Shown here piece by piece: positions 1 through 9,965 of a DNA stretch of 64,000 bases. The notes below the pieces were generated by a model that saw only the letters and a program-made list of their open reading frames with translations, searched no databases and had not been told where the DNA came from. Position numbers and translations under genes: made by a program. Where the stretch lies: assembly GCF_900155985.1 (NCBI RefSeq), contig NZ_FTMA01000006.1, forward strand, positions 1 through 64,000, written 5' to 3'. The DNA comes from Maribacter ulvicola (GTDB lineage: Bacteria; Bacteroidota; Bacteroidia; Flavobacteriales; Flavobacteriaceae). Position 1 is the stretch's first letter. Every line of letters begins with the position of its first letter.

Positions 1-127
1 ATATACAACTGTTTTTTAACCTGACAACTTTTTTTTGAAAAAAAATTTTTTTCTTTTTCTCAGCTTAAATCAACATATATATGAACCTTTTTCCGTCGCC
101 CGATTCCAATTTCGTTTTCCTCGTTTG

Positions 128-164
128 CGGGGTGCAAATGTACACACTATTCTTAATACCACAA
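128..164 (-). promoter_or_regulatory. Candidate promoter for a gene beyond the left edge
   Basis: On the minus strand a TACATTTG box (142-135) fits the Bacteroidota -7 consensus TAnnTTTG. It is preceded, after 19 nt, by a TTG (164-162) at the expected -33 position. Transcription would start near 128 and run leftward out of the window. Box and spacing are seen directly; the identity of the gene served is unknown. Confidence 0.45.
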
Positions 165-961
165 GCCTTTTTTGAAGAAAATAACGAAAGATTTTTTAAC
201 CCCGGACTAACTGCATGGTTTACCGATGGTTACACTTGAAATAAAATGTGGTAAAAATGGAAGAATTGTAATGAGCACTATACATAACCGCTCTACCCAC
301 TATAACAATAGCTTGTTCTACCTATTGTCAAACAGAAAAAGAAGTGCTAAAAATTAAATATTACCTACAATTTCATCATAATATAGGATACCATCAACAT
401 AACATTGCGGTGTTATTCATAAGTTTTCACTTCAAAAATAAATACATATATAGGTAATAAACAATTGTCATCAATCATTACTCATTAATAGTATATCCAT
501 TTCTTTGGAATTACATTACAAAAACTGTTCACTGTTTATGCTAAAACCGTCTTATTCGTCTCTATTTAATTATTTCAAGTTTACCTCCACTATCTAATAA
601 TTCACATTAATAATCATATTATAGATTAAACCTACATTCCATTTCTATTTTCTTCCTAGAATTTCTTTTTTATAATTATAATTCCAGAGCGATATACTGC
701 AGGAAGATTACTTTTTAAAACTATTTTATTTTAATAAACACGATATATTAAAGTATACTAGCATCCATAAAAGAAATAGAACCTAAGACCATAGCTACCG
801 ATACACAAACCTATGAACCGAAAGTTTACATAATTCCTAATTGACGGATTCTAAATACAATACCAGATACTTAAGTATTCTTGACTTTTACCTAATATAA
901 AATACTACTCATCATACCTTATTACCGCTCCTACTTGTAATTCTTCTTTGCAAATGGAAAT

Positions 962-1099
962 TTAAATCAAGAAACATTTAGTAGTTTCCCATATTACTCG
1001 ATTATTAGATGTAAATGCTCCGATGTTTACCTGGCAGTCAGGAAGCTTTGCTTTAAAGATATCAATCAAGTTATCTATTCCTGGTCTGGCGGGCTTGCC
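962..1099 (-). pseudogene. Possible decayed coding fragment
   Basis: A 45-codon open segment on the minus strand has no start codon and is preceded directly by a TGA. It reads like real protein (for example RPGIDNLIDIFKAKLPDCQV) and is more GC-rich than its surroundings, and it ends in TAA at 964-962. I do not recognise the family. It could be the remnant of a degraded gene or a chance open frame. Confidence 0.25.
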
Positions 1100-1230
1100 T
1101 CAAGGTTATTTGCTAAAGCAATGTCTCATATGTATTATTTATTGACCATGAATTATTCTTTATACTATAGCTTATTACATCACTAATTCATACATAAATA
1201 TACCTACGTAATTTATAGCAATAAAGATCC

Positions 1231-1290
1231 TGCAAAAGCAAAACCTTTATTTAAACTTATAACCTTAAATAAAATCAACCCCTAAACTGT
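1231..1290 (-). pseudogene. Degenerate copy of tRNA-Arg 3' end and terminator
   Basis: The segment GCAAAACCTTtATTTAAACTT followed by a decayed T-arm-like stretch closely matches the terminator and 3' end of the tRNA-Arg at 1618-1675. Of the first roughly 28 positions about 26 match, and similarity then fades. Such duplicated tRNA 3' ends are typical footprints of elements integrating at tRNA genes; here only a remnant is left. Confidence 0.4.
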
Positions 1291-1608
1291 ATCTGCTCAT
1301 TAATATACCCAAAAACCCAAGAACGATTTACTGGCAGGTAATTCTTAACTATTTATGATATGATTTTGTTTTCTATGAATTATGTACAACTTAAACTAAA
1401 CTTTAAGTACTGCTCCCTAAGGTTCTTTTCTATGCTGGTTTCTAATTTTCCAGTATTCCTTAAAATAAAAGGATAAGATACCTTTTGTAGATTTGTTCTT
1501 TTCCCAATTGAACTGTTGAATTCATTTATGATGACTATTTGTTACTCTTACAAACACCAAGCTTAGCACTTGAAATAAATAAGTTCAATACAACCTAAAA
1601 CAAAAAAA

Positions 1609-1632
1609 AAGGTTTTGCAAATGCAAAACCTT
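1609..1632 (-). terminator. Intrinsic terminator of tRNA-Arg
   Basis: A perfect 10-bp inverted repeat (AAGGTTTTGC / GCAAAACCTT) with a 4-nt loop is flanked by A and T runs on both sides. It starts 12 nt beyond the tRNA 3' end on the minus strand and can work in both directions. Confidence 0.8.
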
Positions 1633-1643
1633 TTTTAAACTTG

Positions 1644-1717
1644 TGACCTCGAAGGGATTCAAACCCCCAACCCTCAGAGCCGAAATCTGATGCGCTATTC
1701 AGTTGCGCCACGAGGCC
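1644..1717 (-). tRNA. tRNA-Arg (anticodon TCG)
   Basis: Read on the minus strand, this 74-nt sequence folds into a cloverleaf. The acceptor stem is GGCCTCG/CGAGGTC, the D stem GCGC/GCGC, the anticodon stem TCAGA/TCTGA with loop TTTCGGC, and the T-arm loop TTTGAAT. The anticodon TCG reads CGA (Arg). CCA is not encoded (the next bases are CAA). A TAAATTTG -7-like box lies upstream at 1752-1745 without a clear -33 partner, and a terminator follows. Confidence 0.95.
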
Positions 1718-1776
1718 GTTATTCTGTAAGTAGTATTCAATTAGCAAATTTAAAGATATACTACTACTAACTTATG

Positions 1777-2220
1777 TTATGCCAATCTTTTCTTTACTAT
1801 TGTAGAAATCAGCTTACCATCTGCCTGACCAGCTAATTCTTTAGAAACAATGCCCATTACTTTACCCATATCCTTCATTCCTGAAGCACCTATAGCATCT
1901 ATTGTCTGCACCACAACTTTTTCTACTTCTTCTTCTGTAAGCTGTTCTGGTAAAAACTGCTCAATTACAGCAATCTGAGCCAATTCTGGATCAGCAAGAT
2001 CTTGCCTTCCTTGCGCTATAAAAATAGCTGCACTATCTTTTCTTTGTTTTACCAATTTTTGAACTATCTGGATTTCATCATCTTCAGTAATCTCACCTCC
2101 GCCGCTAGTACTTGCTACCAATAAAGCAGATTTTATAGCCCTAAGCGATTCTAGTGCTACTGAATCTTTTGCTTTCATAGCTAATTTCAACTGCTCCATT
2201 ACCCTTTGCTGTAAACCCAT
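1777..2220 (-). CDS. GatB/YqeY domain-containing protein
   Basis: The 147-aa product matches the whole length of the YqeY family: an N-terminal helical part with MKAKDSVALESLRAIKSALL and a C-terminal domain ending in GKVMGIVSKELAGQADGKLI, related to the tRNA-binding tail of GatB. The family is thought to bind tRNA or act with amidotransferases, but its cellular role is not settled. The gene is the last of the minus-strand dcw cluster. A terminator separates it from ftsZ, so it probably has its own promoter. Confidence 0.88.
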   Translation of the reverse strand: MGLQQRVMEQLKLAMKAKDSVALESLRAIKSALLVASTSGGGEITEDDEIQIVQKLVKQRKDSAAIFIAQGRQDLADPELAQIAVIEQFLPEQLTEEEVEKVVVQTIDAIGASGMKDMGKVMGIVSKELAGQADGKLISTIVKKRLA

Positions 2221-2254
2221 TGCTCGTATATTTTGGTCTGCGAAGATAAAAAAT

Positions 2255-2287
2255 AAAACCCGAAAACTATATTAGTTTTCGGGTTTT
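2255..2287 (-). terminator. Intrinsic terminator of the dcw operon behind ftsZ
   Basis: A perfect 14-bp inverted repeat (AAAACCCGAAAACT / AGTTTTCGGGTTTT) with a 5-nt loop is followed on the minus strand by a T-rich tract. It sits 22 nt after the ftsZ stop codon and closes the long minus-strand transcript. Confidence 0.85.
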
Positions 2288-2309
2288 AAAATTTTTTGTA
2301 AGATAACCT

Positions 2310-4223
2310 TTAGTCTACATTATCATGCAAAAATGAATTGTTTGATCGCAATTGTATATCCTCATTACTATCACCACTTAAGGAAGTTCTAGAGATCTTT
2401 TTTTCTCTAGGATTATCGTTAAGATTAACACCTTGCCTTTGATAAGCAGGTTTCTTCTCATCATAACTTGATGGTGCGTTATTTTTAAATTTATAATTGA
2501 AATCTTTTAGTTTTCTCCTACGCTCATCTGCTCTATCCCTCAACAACTCTTCAATGGGTGTTTCCATTGGATCTAATTGTTCGTTTGGATTTATTTCTCT
2601 TTTAGGCTCTACAGTTTTTTTCTCAAAAACCAATTCATCTTCAATTAATTTAGGATCAAATTCCTCTGCTTTAGATTTAGCACCCGTAAGTTTGCCTTCT
2701 AGTTGCATATAATCATCTAAACTATATCGCTTTTCTCCTTTTTTATTATACTCTAAAACTGGAACGATTTCAATACTATCATTAACATCAATATCCTTTA
2801 CTTCATCATGAAGATCGAACATTATCACATTTTCTCTTTTTTCTTCGTCTTCTGAAGACGATTCAAAATTTAAAGCAAACCTATCATTATCTTCTTTTGT
2901 CTTCAAAACTTGAGGCTCAACAACCTCAATATCTCTTAGTGAAGTAGGCGTATCAACAATAACAAAATCTTCTTCCGATACATTCTCAGCTAATACTTCC
3001 TCATAAAAAACATTGAAATTTTTAATATAGTTCGTTGTAGGTATCAAGTCAAAATCTTCTTCCTCAACGAACTCATACTTTTTTACGGGTTTAACTTGTT
3101 TAACCTCCTCTTCCTCTTCATCCATTTCTAAAGTATGGACGGTTTTTTTGTTAGACAGCAACATTGCTTCTGCACGTTGCCCTTCTTCTAACGTATGGAT
3201 AATCTTCTTTGATTCCGTATTTACAATATCATCTTGCTGTTCAATATTAAATCCGGTAGCAATTACTGTTACTGCAATTGCTTCGCCTAAACTTTCATCT
3301 TCACCAACACCCATGATAATATTTGCTCCGTACCCTGCTTCGATCTGAATATGATCATTGATTTCACCAATTTCGTCAATAGTGATTTCTTGTGCACCAG
3401 ATACTATCAATAATAATACATTTTTAGCTCCCTGAATTTTATTATCGTTCAACAAGGGAGAATCCAACGCTTTCATGATTGCTTCATTAGCTCTTGCAGA
3501 ACCAGATGAAATAGCAGACCCCATAATAGCAGTGCCACTATTTGACAATACTGTTTTGGCATCACGTAAATCTATGTTTTGTGTGTAGTGATGTGTAATA
3601 ACTTCTGCAATACCTCTAGCAGCAGTTGCCAACACTTCATCAGCTTTAGAAAAACCAGCTTTGAAACCAAGGTTTCCGTATACTTCTCTTAATTTATTAT
3701 TATTAATGACGATCAGCGAATCAACATTTTTGCGTAATTTTTCAATCCCTCGTTGCGCTTGTTCAACTCGCATTTTACCTTCGAATTGAAACGGCATTGT
3801 AACAATACCTACTGTAAGAACATCCATTTCTTTTGCAAACTTGGCTATGACGGGAGCAGCACCAGTTCCTGTTCCCCCACCCATACCAGCAGTAATAAAG
3901 ATCATTTTGGTTGTTGTATCCAACATTCCTTTAATCTCTTCCATGCTTTCCATGGCAGCCTGTTCACCTACTTCAGGATTGGCACCAGCACCCAAACCCT
4001 CTGTTAATGAGACACCTAATTGTATTTTGTTTGGTACAGTACTATTATCCAAAGCTTGAGAATCTGTATTACAGATTACAAAATCAACTCCGTTAATTCC
4101 TGCTTGGAACATGTGATTAATGGCATTACTACCACCACCACCTACACCAATGACTTTTATAACGTTACTTTGATTCTTTGGTAGATCAAAGGAGATATTA
4201 TCAAATTCGCTGTTCTTACTCAT
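2310..4223 (-). CDS. ftsZ: Cell division protein FtsZ
   Basis: FtsZ is the tubulin-like GTPase that polymerises into the cytokinetic ring. The nucleotide-binding start VIGVGGGGSNAINHM (about residues 24-38) and the tubulin signature GGGTGTG (115-121) are intact. The globular GTPase and activation domains end near residue 330. A long acidic linker of about 290 residues follows, ending in a short tail RSNNSFLHDNVD that probably replaces the usual C-terminal anchor peptide. At 637 aa it is much longer than the 380-400 aa of E. coli or Bacillus FtsZ, as is usual in flavobacteria. It lies 44 nt after ftsA. Confidence 0.98.
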   Translation of the reverse strand: MSKNSEFDNISFDLPKNQSNVIKVIGVGGGGSNAINHMFQAGINGVDFVICNTDSQALDNSTVPNKIQLGVSLTEGLGAGANPEVGEQAAMESMEEIKGMLDTTTKMIFITAGMGGGTGTGAAPVIAKFAKEMDVLTVGIVTMPFQFEGKMRVEQAQRGIEKLRKNVDSLIVINNNKLREVYGNLGFKAGFSKADEVLATAARGIAEVITHHYTQNIDLRDAKTVLSNSGTAIMGSAISSGSARANEAIMKALDSPLLNDNKIQGAKNVLLLIVSGAQEITIDEIGEINDHIQIEAGYGANIIMGVGEDESLGEAIAVTVIATGFNIEQQDDIVNTESKKIIHTLEEGQRAEAMLLSNKKTVHTLEMDEEEEEVKQVKPVKKYEFVEEEDFDLIPTTNYIKNFNVFYEEVLAENVSEEDFVIVDTPTSLRDIEVVEPQVLKTKEDNDRFALNFESSSEDEEKRENVIMFDLHDEVKDIDVNDSIEIVPVLEYNKKGEKRYSLDDYMQLEGKLTGAKSKAEEFDPKLIEDELVFEKKTVEPKREINPNEQLDPMETPIEELLRDRADERRRKLKDFNYKFKNNAPSSYDEKKPAYQRQGVNLNDNPREKKISRTSLSGDSNEDIQLRSNNSFLHDNVD

Positions 4224-4267
4224 ATTCTTATTATTACTGGTTAATGTATTCTCTTTTGCTATACTTA

Positions 4268-5611
4268 TTACTCTGCGTTATCCAAAAATTCTTTCAATTT
4301 TTCAGACCATTTGTCAAAAACGGATTTTCTTTCTTTCTGCAAGTTTGGTCGTGCCACAGCTTCCGCTTCCTGGTCTGCGTACACCAACTCTTCTTCTTGC
4401 TCTTGTTCCTGTTCTTGTAAAATTTCTTCTTGCGTAAGTTTCAACTTGTCCTGATTTTTAATGGCATTCATTAAAAGCCCTACAGCTGTTGCGTACAATG
4501 GACTAGCAACTTCCTCGTCAGAATCACCTGCTAGATGCTCATTAGGGTACCCTATACGAGTATCCATACCCGTTATATATTCTACTAACTGCTTTAAATG
4601 TTTTAGTTGGCTACCACCACCCGTTAACACGATACCTGCAATTAATTTTTTCTTTTGCTCTTCGTGACCATAGTTCTTTATTTCTACATACACTTGCTCA
4701 ACAATCTCCACTACACGAGCGTGAATAATCTTAGAAAGATTTTTCAATGAGATTTCTTTTGGTTCTCTACCACGTAAACCTGGTATAGATACAATTTCAT
4801 TATCTCTATTCTCACCCGGCCAAGCTGAACCAAATCTTGTTTTTAACAATTCGGCTTGCTTTTCAATGATTGAACAGCCTTCTTTGATATCTTCAGTAAT
4901 GACACCGCCACCAAAAGGAATAACCGCAGTATGTCTAATGATACCATCTTTAAAAATGGCCAGATCAGTTGTACCACCGCCTATATCAATCAATGCCACA
5001 CCTGCTTCTTTTTCTTCTTGACTTAAAACTGCGTCAGACGATGCCAAAGGTTCAAGAGTTATATTCCCAAGGTCCAATCCTGCACTTTTAATACAACGAC
5101 CTACATTTTTAATGGAAACTACCTGACCAACTACTACATGAAAATTAGCCTCTAGCCTACCACCATACATACCCACAGGCTCACGAATTTCAGCCTGGCC
5201 GTCCACTTTATATTCTTGTGGTAAAACATGAATAATTTCTTCACCGGGTAGCATAATCAATTTGTGCACTTGATTACATAATAAGTCTACATCTTCTTCT
5301 CCTATTACTTCCTCAGAATCTTTTCTGGTAATATAATCGCTGTGCTGTAAACTTCTTATATGCTGACCAGCTATACCCACAACAACAGATCCTATTTTAA
5401 GGCCAGAATTTGATTCTGCCTCCTCAACCGCCTGTTGAATAGATTTTATAGTTTGTGTAATATTATTGACAACCCCTCTGTGTACACCTAAACTTTTGGA
5501 CTTACCGATACCTAAAATCTCAATTTTACCATATTCGTTTTGCTTTCCGATTATGGCAACGATTTTCGTTGTTCCTATGTCTAAACCGACTGAATATTTA
5601 GTTTGTTCCAT
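4268..5611 (-). CDS. ftsA: Cell division protein FtsA
   Basis: FtsA is the actin-like ATPase that tethers FtsZ filaments to the inner membrane. The phosphate-1 loop SVGLDIGTTKIVAIIG (residues 7-22), the IDIGGGTTDLAIF phosphate-2 motif and the adenosine motif VLTGGGSQL are all present, with the 1C domain between them. The 447-aa protein ends in a Gln/Glu-rich linker and a short amphipathic tail (DKWSEKLKEFLDNAE) suited to membrane binding. It follows ftsQ by 4 nt, so the two are surely co-transcribed. Confidence 0.97.
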   Translation of the reverse strand: MEQTKYSVGLDIGTTKIVAIIGKQNEYGKIEILGIGKSKSLGVHRGVVNNITQTIKSIQQAVEEAESNSGLKIGSVVVGIAGQHIRSLQHSDYITRKDSEEVIGEEDVDLLCNQVHKLIMLPGEEIIHVLPQEYKVDGQAEIREPVGMYGGRLEANFHVVVGQVVSIKNVGRCIKSAGLDLGNITLEPLASSDAVLSQEEKEAGVALIDIGGGTTDLAIFKDGIIRHTAVIPFGGGVITEDIKEGCSIIEKQAELLKTRFGSAWPGENRDNEIVSIPGLRGREPKEISLKNLSKIIHARVVEIVEQVYVEIKNYGHEEQKKKLIAGIVLTGGGSQLKHLKQLVEYITGMDTRIGYPNEHLAGDSDEEVASPLYATAVGLLMNAIKNQDKLKLTQEEILQEQEQEQEEELVYADQEAEAVARPNLQKERKSVFDKWSEKLKEFLDNAE

Positions 5612-5615
5612 TTTA

Positions 5616-6335
5616 TTATATTTTAGTGCACACCACCTGGTTATTGAATTCTAAACTTACTACTGCATACTCCTCCAAGGTTTCATCCTTGTTCGCTTTG
5701 GCATAAAATGCCTTAAAATTGCTAAACTTGGCCTCTAAATCTTCAATATCACCAATGTTCACAACAAAATTGTTAAGTCGTAATCGTAACTGATATTCCT
5801 TTTCATTTTTGATATGAATACCTATTACGGATTTACGAAAAAAATCATCTAATTTTACTTTTTCCAAGATCACATAAACATCCTGAAGGCTTTTATCATC
5901 GATATTTCCAGATATTATAGGAACTCTTGCCGAATGGTTATTGGATAACGGCATTCTCTTTCCTTCATCGTCCAAATAATATTTTGTATCCCCTTCTATG
6001 CGCCCAATAGGTTTCCGTTGAACTATTTTCGATGTAAGTTCGCCGTCTATTGTTAGATAGACTTGTGCACTTTTTACCATTTCATTGGCCTCAAGAGCCT
6101 TTTCTACAGTATTCAAAACTATATTTTCTTTAGCCACATTTTTTAGACTACCGTAATTTTGTATTAACAATTTATTAACCGCTCCTTCAGTGAGGTACAA
6201 GTTTTGATCCCCAATGAATTCTACTTTTATTCCTGTCACATTCTTAGAGGTATTACGCTCATTCGAAAAAGCATACATCCCAATGATCACTAGAACTAAA
6301 GCGGCTAACTTTATAAAATTCCAACTACCCTGCAT
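5616..6335 (-). CDS. ftsQ: Cell division protein FtsQ/DivIB
   Basis: This is a bitopic division protein that links the early FtsZ ring to the late FtsBL/FtsWI synthase complex. The 239-aa product has a short cytoplasmic start, one membrane helix (about residues 9-23) and a periplasmic part. That part contains a POTRA-like segment (VKSAQVYLTIDGELTSKIVQRKPIGRI in outline) and a beta domain. Sequence conservation is low, as usual for FtsQ, so the call rests on size, topology, the RKPIGRIE region and the position between murC (11-nt overlap) and ftsA. Confidence 0.9.
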   Translation of the reverse strand: MQGSWNFIKLAALVLVIIGMYAFSNERNTSKNVTGIKVEFIGDQNLYLTEGAVNKLLIQNYGSLKNVAKENIVLNTVEKALEANEMVKSAQVYLTIDGELTSKIVQRKPIGRIEGDTKYYLDDEGKRMPLSNNHSARVPIISGNIDDKSLQDVYVILEKVKLDDFFRKSVIGIHIKNEKEYQLRLRLNNFVVNIGDIEDLEAKFSNFKAFYAKANKDETLEEYAVVSLEFNNQVVCTKI

Positions 6336-7680
6336 AAGACATTTCCTTTTTAATTTTTTCCACTTCTAAACCTATATCTCCAGCCCCCATTGTTAGTAAA
6401 ACTGCTGGATTGTGTTTTTTTATCTCAGATATGATTTGTTCTTTTGAAATAATTTCTTTATAACTACTCGTTATTTTTCCTAACAACCACTTAGAGGTTA
6501 TTCCCGCAATGGGCTCTTCTCTAGCCGGATAGATATCTAACAACAACATATTTTCGAACTGCGATAGACTTTTTGCGAACTCATCTGCAAAATCACGTGT
6601 TCTTGAAAATAAATGTGGTTGAAAAATTACCAATACCTTTTTATTTGGATGCATTTCTGAAACTGCTTCAAAAACTGCATTAATTTCCGTAGGATGATGA
6701 GCGTAATCATCTATAAAAATGAAATCATCAGTTTTTATTTTATACGAAAAACGCCTTTGTACCCCTTTGAAAGTTGCAAGTGCCTTAGCAAGGCGATGCG
6801 GGGGGGGACCTGCTTGCATCGCCATTGCAAAAGCTACTAAACCATTGAGCAAATTATGCCTTCCTGGTTTGTTAAATTCAACCCCTTCTAATTTGAGGTC
6901 GGGGGTCTCCAAATCGAATATGTAGGTACCATGTTCTATTTTTATGTTCCGGATACAATAATCCGAATCGTCTTCTATACCATAGGTTAAGCCCTCTAAA
7001 GGCAAACCGTTTCTAACAAATAATTTACCGCCCGGTTTTAAACGTTTGGTAAAATCAATAAATGTTCTTTCTAATTCTTGCGCATCACCATAAATATCCA
7101 AGTGATCAGCATCCATAGACGTAACGCAGGCTACATTTGGTGTCAATTGCATAAATGAACGATCAAATTCATCTGCCTCTACTACCGAGTAGGCTGTTCC
7201 TTCTAAAAGGAAATTGCTGTTAAAATCTTCTGAAATTCCTCCTAAGAACGCAGTCATCTTTACTCCAGTTTCTTTTAGCAAATGAGCCAAAATACTAGAG
7301 GTCGTAGTTTTACCGTGCGTACCTGCTACTGCCAAACAAAAAGAGTCTTTGGTTATTAAACCCAGTACTTCTGAGCGTTTCTTAATGGTAAAACCATTAT
7401 TTAAAAAATACTGATACTCCGTATGACTAGAAGACACCGCCGGCGTATACACCACTAAGGTATGCGCTGTGTCATTCTTATACTCATCTGCAATACTATT
7501 AATATCATCTGAATAATGAATATCAATACCAGATCTTACCATTTCTTTTGTAAGCGGACTCTCGGTTTTGTCATACCCGGCAACCGCTTTATTTATAAAC
7601 GCAAAATAACGCGCCAAAGCAGACATACCAATGCCTCCTATGCCAATAAAATACACCCTATGTATTTGCGTTATGTTCAT
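6325..7680 (-). CDS. murC: UDP-N-acetylmuramate--L-alanine ligase
   Basis: MurC adds the first amino acid, L-alanine, to UDP-MurNAc using ATP. The N-terminal Rossmann motif HRVYFIGIGGIGMSALA, the P-loop GTHGKTTTS (120-128) and the central EADEFDRSF motif identify the family; 451 aa is the normal length. The stretch coding for GPPPHRLAKAL contains eight identical cytosines (6800-6807, G on the plus strand) inside an 8-bp inverted repeat, an odd feature within an essential gene. The gene abuts murG and overlaps ftsQ. Confidence 0.97.
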   Translation of the reverse strand: MNITQIHRVYFIGIGGIGMSALARYFAFINKAVAGYDKTESPLTKEMVRSGIDIHYSDDINSIADEYKNDTAHTLVVYTPAVSSSHTEYQYFLNNGFTIKKRSEVLGLITKDSFCLAVAGTHGKTTTSSILAHLLKETGVKMTAFLGGISEDFNSNFLLEGTAYSVVEADEFDRSFMQLTPNVACVTSMDADHLDIYGDAQELERTFIDFTKRLKPGGKLFVRNGLPLEGLTYGIEDDSDYCIRNIKIEHGTYIFDLETPDLKLEGVEFNKPGRHNLLNGLVAFAMAMQAGPPPHRLAKALATFKGVQRRFSYKIKTDDFIFIDDYAHHPTEINAVFEAVSEMHPNKKVLVIFQPHLFSRTRDFADEFAKSLSQFENMLLLDIYPAREEPIAGITSKWLLGKITSSYKEIISKEQIISEIKKHNPAVLLTMGAGDIGLEVEKIKKEMSYAG

Positions 7681-8769
7681 TTATTGTATCAATTTTTCTA
7701 TTTCATCACAAATATCCGACGTTGCATTCGGTAATGCTAACGCTTTAATATTTTTTGATAATTCTTCTTGCTTTTCAGTGGATGCAAATACCGACTCAAA
7801 CTCCGTCTTAAACTTACTATCCAGCTCTTTTTCCCTTATCATAATTGCAGCATCATGCTCAACCAATGACAATGCATTCATAGTCTGATGATCCTCTGCT
7901 ACCACTGGTGACGGAATAAAGAATGTTGGTTTCCCAACCAAACATAATTCTGATACCGCACCTGCACCTGCTCTTGAAATAATGAAATCTGCCGCTACAT
8001 AAGCTTTATCCATAGCATTCAAAAAAGCATGCACTTTACTATTTTCTGACTGATGTGCTTTATAGGTTTCGTAATACCCTTTTCCACATTGCCATATTAT
8101 TTGCAATCCTAATCCTTCAAAATATGCTAAATGATCAGCTATCAATTGGTTAATGCGTCTAGCTCCTAAACTGCCTCCCAATACCAATAATACTTTCTTA
8201 TTGGCACTCAATTCAAAATAGCTCAAAGCTTCACTTTTAGCGGCTTTTAATCCCACTAAATCTGAACGGACAGGGTTACCTGTTTTTACAATTTTATCTT
8301 TCGGAAAAAACTTCTCCATGCCATCATATGCCACGCAGATTTTCTTCACTTTATCTTTTAATAGTTTATTGGTAATACCTGCAAATGAATTTTGTTCCTG
8401 CAGCACACATGGTATCCCTTTTACGGTTGCCATTTTTAACAACGGACCACTAGCAAAACCGCCCGTACCAATTACGGCATGTGGTTTAAACTTCGATACG
8501 ATGCTATTTGCTCTCATTAAACTACTTATCAATTTTATTGGAAATAGTAGATTTTTTAAGGTCAGTTTGCGCTGAATTCCCGTAATCCACAATCCTTCTA
8601 TTTTATATCCTGCTTGCGGCACCTTCTCCATCTCCATTCTATCTTTTGCACCTACGAACAAAATCTCCGCATCAGGATATCTCCTCTGCAATTCGTTCGC
8701 TATGGCAATGGCCGGATAAATATGTCCGCCAGTACCTCCTCCTGATAATATGAACTTATAACTGCCCAC
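7681..8769 (-). CDS. murG: UDP-GlcNAc--lipid I GlcNAc transferase MurG
   Basis: MurG transfers GlcNAc onto lipid I to make lipid II on the cytoplasmic face of the membrane. The first G loop [11 protein letters not shown] near the N-terminus, the [11 protein letters not shown] segment and the C-terminal donor site [21 protein letters not shown] are intact; 362 aa is typical for this GT-B enzyme. It overlaps ftsW by 14 nt and abuts murC, so these genes are translationally coupled. Confidence 0.97.
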   Translation of the reverse strand: MGSYKFILSGGGTGGHIYPAIAIANELQRRYPDAEILFVGAKDRMEMEKVPQAGYKIEGLWITGIQRKLTLKNLLFPIKLISSLMRANSIVSKFKPHAVIGTGGFASGPLLKMATVKGIPCVLQEQNSFAGITNKLLKDKVKKICVAYDGMEKFFPKDKIVKTGNPVRSDLVGLKAAKSEALSYFELSANKKVLLVLGGSLGARRINQLIADHLAYFEGLGLQIIWQCGKGYYETYKAHQSENSKVHAFLNAMDKAYVAADFIISRAGAGAVSELCLVGKPTFFIPSPVVAEDHQTMNALSLVEHDAAIMIREKELDSKFKTEFESVFASTEKQEELSKNIKALALPNATSDICDEIEKLIQ

Positions 8770-9964
8770 TTAAAATCTCTAAAGGGTTCGTTTCATCCAT
8801 ATCCTCATCATTTTCAGGAGTTCCCTCCTGAGCTATACTTTTATTACTTGCACTTAATATGATACCTATTGCCAAGCAGGTCATCCAGCTAGAGGTACCA
8901 CCACTACTGATCAATGGTAGGTTCTGCCCCGTTACCGGAAATAATTCTACCGCTACGGCCATATTAATCAACGCTTGAAACACAATTGGCAATCCTACAC
9001 CTAACACTAACAATTTGCTAAAGACAGAGTCACAGCCATTGGCAACCACTACTATTCTAAACAACAGAAACAAGTAAAACAACATGAGTACAAACCCTCC
9101 TAGTAAACCATATTCCTCCACTATTATGGCATAAATAAAATCTGATGAGCTCTGTGGCAAAAAATTCTTCTGTACACTTTTACCTGCTCCTTTACCTATG
9201 ACACCACCTGTAGCAATTGCAATTTTTGCTCTTTCTATTTGATAGGTTCCTTCTGAATCATCAGGGTTTGAAAAACTTTCAATTCTACTCATCCAAGTAT
9301 CTACCCTATTTGGGAACAAATCTGGAAAAGCTTTAGCCGTTAGTATAAAAATGGACAAAAACAACACGCCTGTCCCTACAATACCCAATAAGTATTTCAT
9401 AGGATATCCGCCTAAAAAACACAATACCATTACCATTGAAAAAACAATTGCCGCTGTTGAAAAGTTAGCCGGCAGAATAAGCGCCACTACCAAGAAAACT
9501 GGCAACCATAAAGGCAATATGCTTTCTTTAAATGTTATTTTTATATCTCTAACCTTAGAGAAATAGCGTGCTACATATATCATTAACACAACTGCCGCTA
9601 GGTTAGAGGGCTGAAAACCGAAACCTACCAAGGGCAAACGGATCCAACGACTATCATTTGTACCTCCACTTGAAGTGCCTTGTGCCAAGACGAATATGAG
9701 CAACACCAACACTATTGGTAAGGCTATCATAGAAAGCCCTTTAAAAAAGTGTGTTGGTATCTTATGTACCCCGTAAATAATTCCAAAACCTAAAAACAAC
9801 AGTATGGCGTGTTTAACCAAGTGCCCAACCGGCGTACCGCTACCAACTACATATACCAAATTACTGCTGGCACTATAGACAGGTAGAAATGAAAATAAGG
9901 CCAAGAGTGCCGCAATGGCCCAAATAGCTTTATCTCCTTTTATTTTTTGAAATATATTCAACAC
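8756..9964 (-). CDS. ftsW: SEDS-family glycosyltransferase FtsW
   Basis: FtsW is the septal peptidoglycan polymerase that works with the FtsI transpeptidase. The 402-aa product has about ten membrane helices and SEDS signatures such as [10 protein letters not shown] and, towards the C-terminus, [15 protein letters not shown]. The position in the dcw cluster next to murG and murD favours FtsW over RodA. A cytoplasmic acidic tail of about 30 residues follows the last helix. Confidence 0.95.
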   Translation of the reverse strand: MLNIFQKIKGDKAIWAIAALLALFSFLPVYSASSNLVYVVGSGTPVGHLVKHAILLFLGFGIIYGVHKIPTHFFKGLSMIALPIVLVLLIFVLAQGTSSGGTNDSRWIRLPLVGFGFQPSNLAAVVLMIYVARYFSKVRDIKITFKESILPLWLPVFLVVALILPANFSTAAIVFSMVMVLCFLGGYPMKYLLGIVGTGVLFLSIFILTAKAFPDLFPNRVDTWMSRIESFSNPDDSEGTYQIERAKIAIATGGVIGKGAGKSVQKNFLPQSSSDFIYAIIVEEYGLLGGFVLMLFYLFLLFRIVVVANGCDSVFSKLLVLGVGLPIVFQALINMAVAVELFPVTGQNLPLISSGGTSSWMTCLAIGIILSASNKSIAQEGTPENDEDMDETNPLEILSGQL

Positions 9965-9965
9965 C

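Larger units (their letters stand above)
165..1600. other. Long AT-rich stretch without intact genes
   Basis: No open frame of convincing length or composition lies on either strand here. The stretch contains a short decayed coding segment (962-1099) and a degenerate copy of the adjacent tRNA 3' end with its terminator (1231-1290). This looks like a site where inserted DNA has decayed; I see nothing else supportable. Confidence 0.6.
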
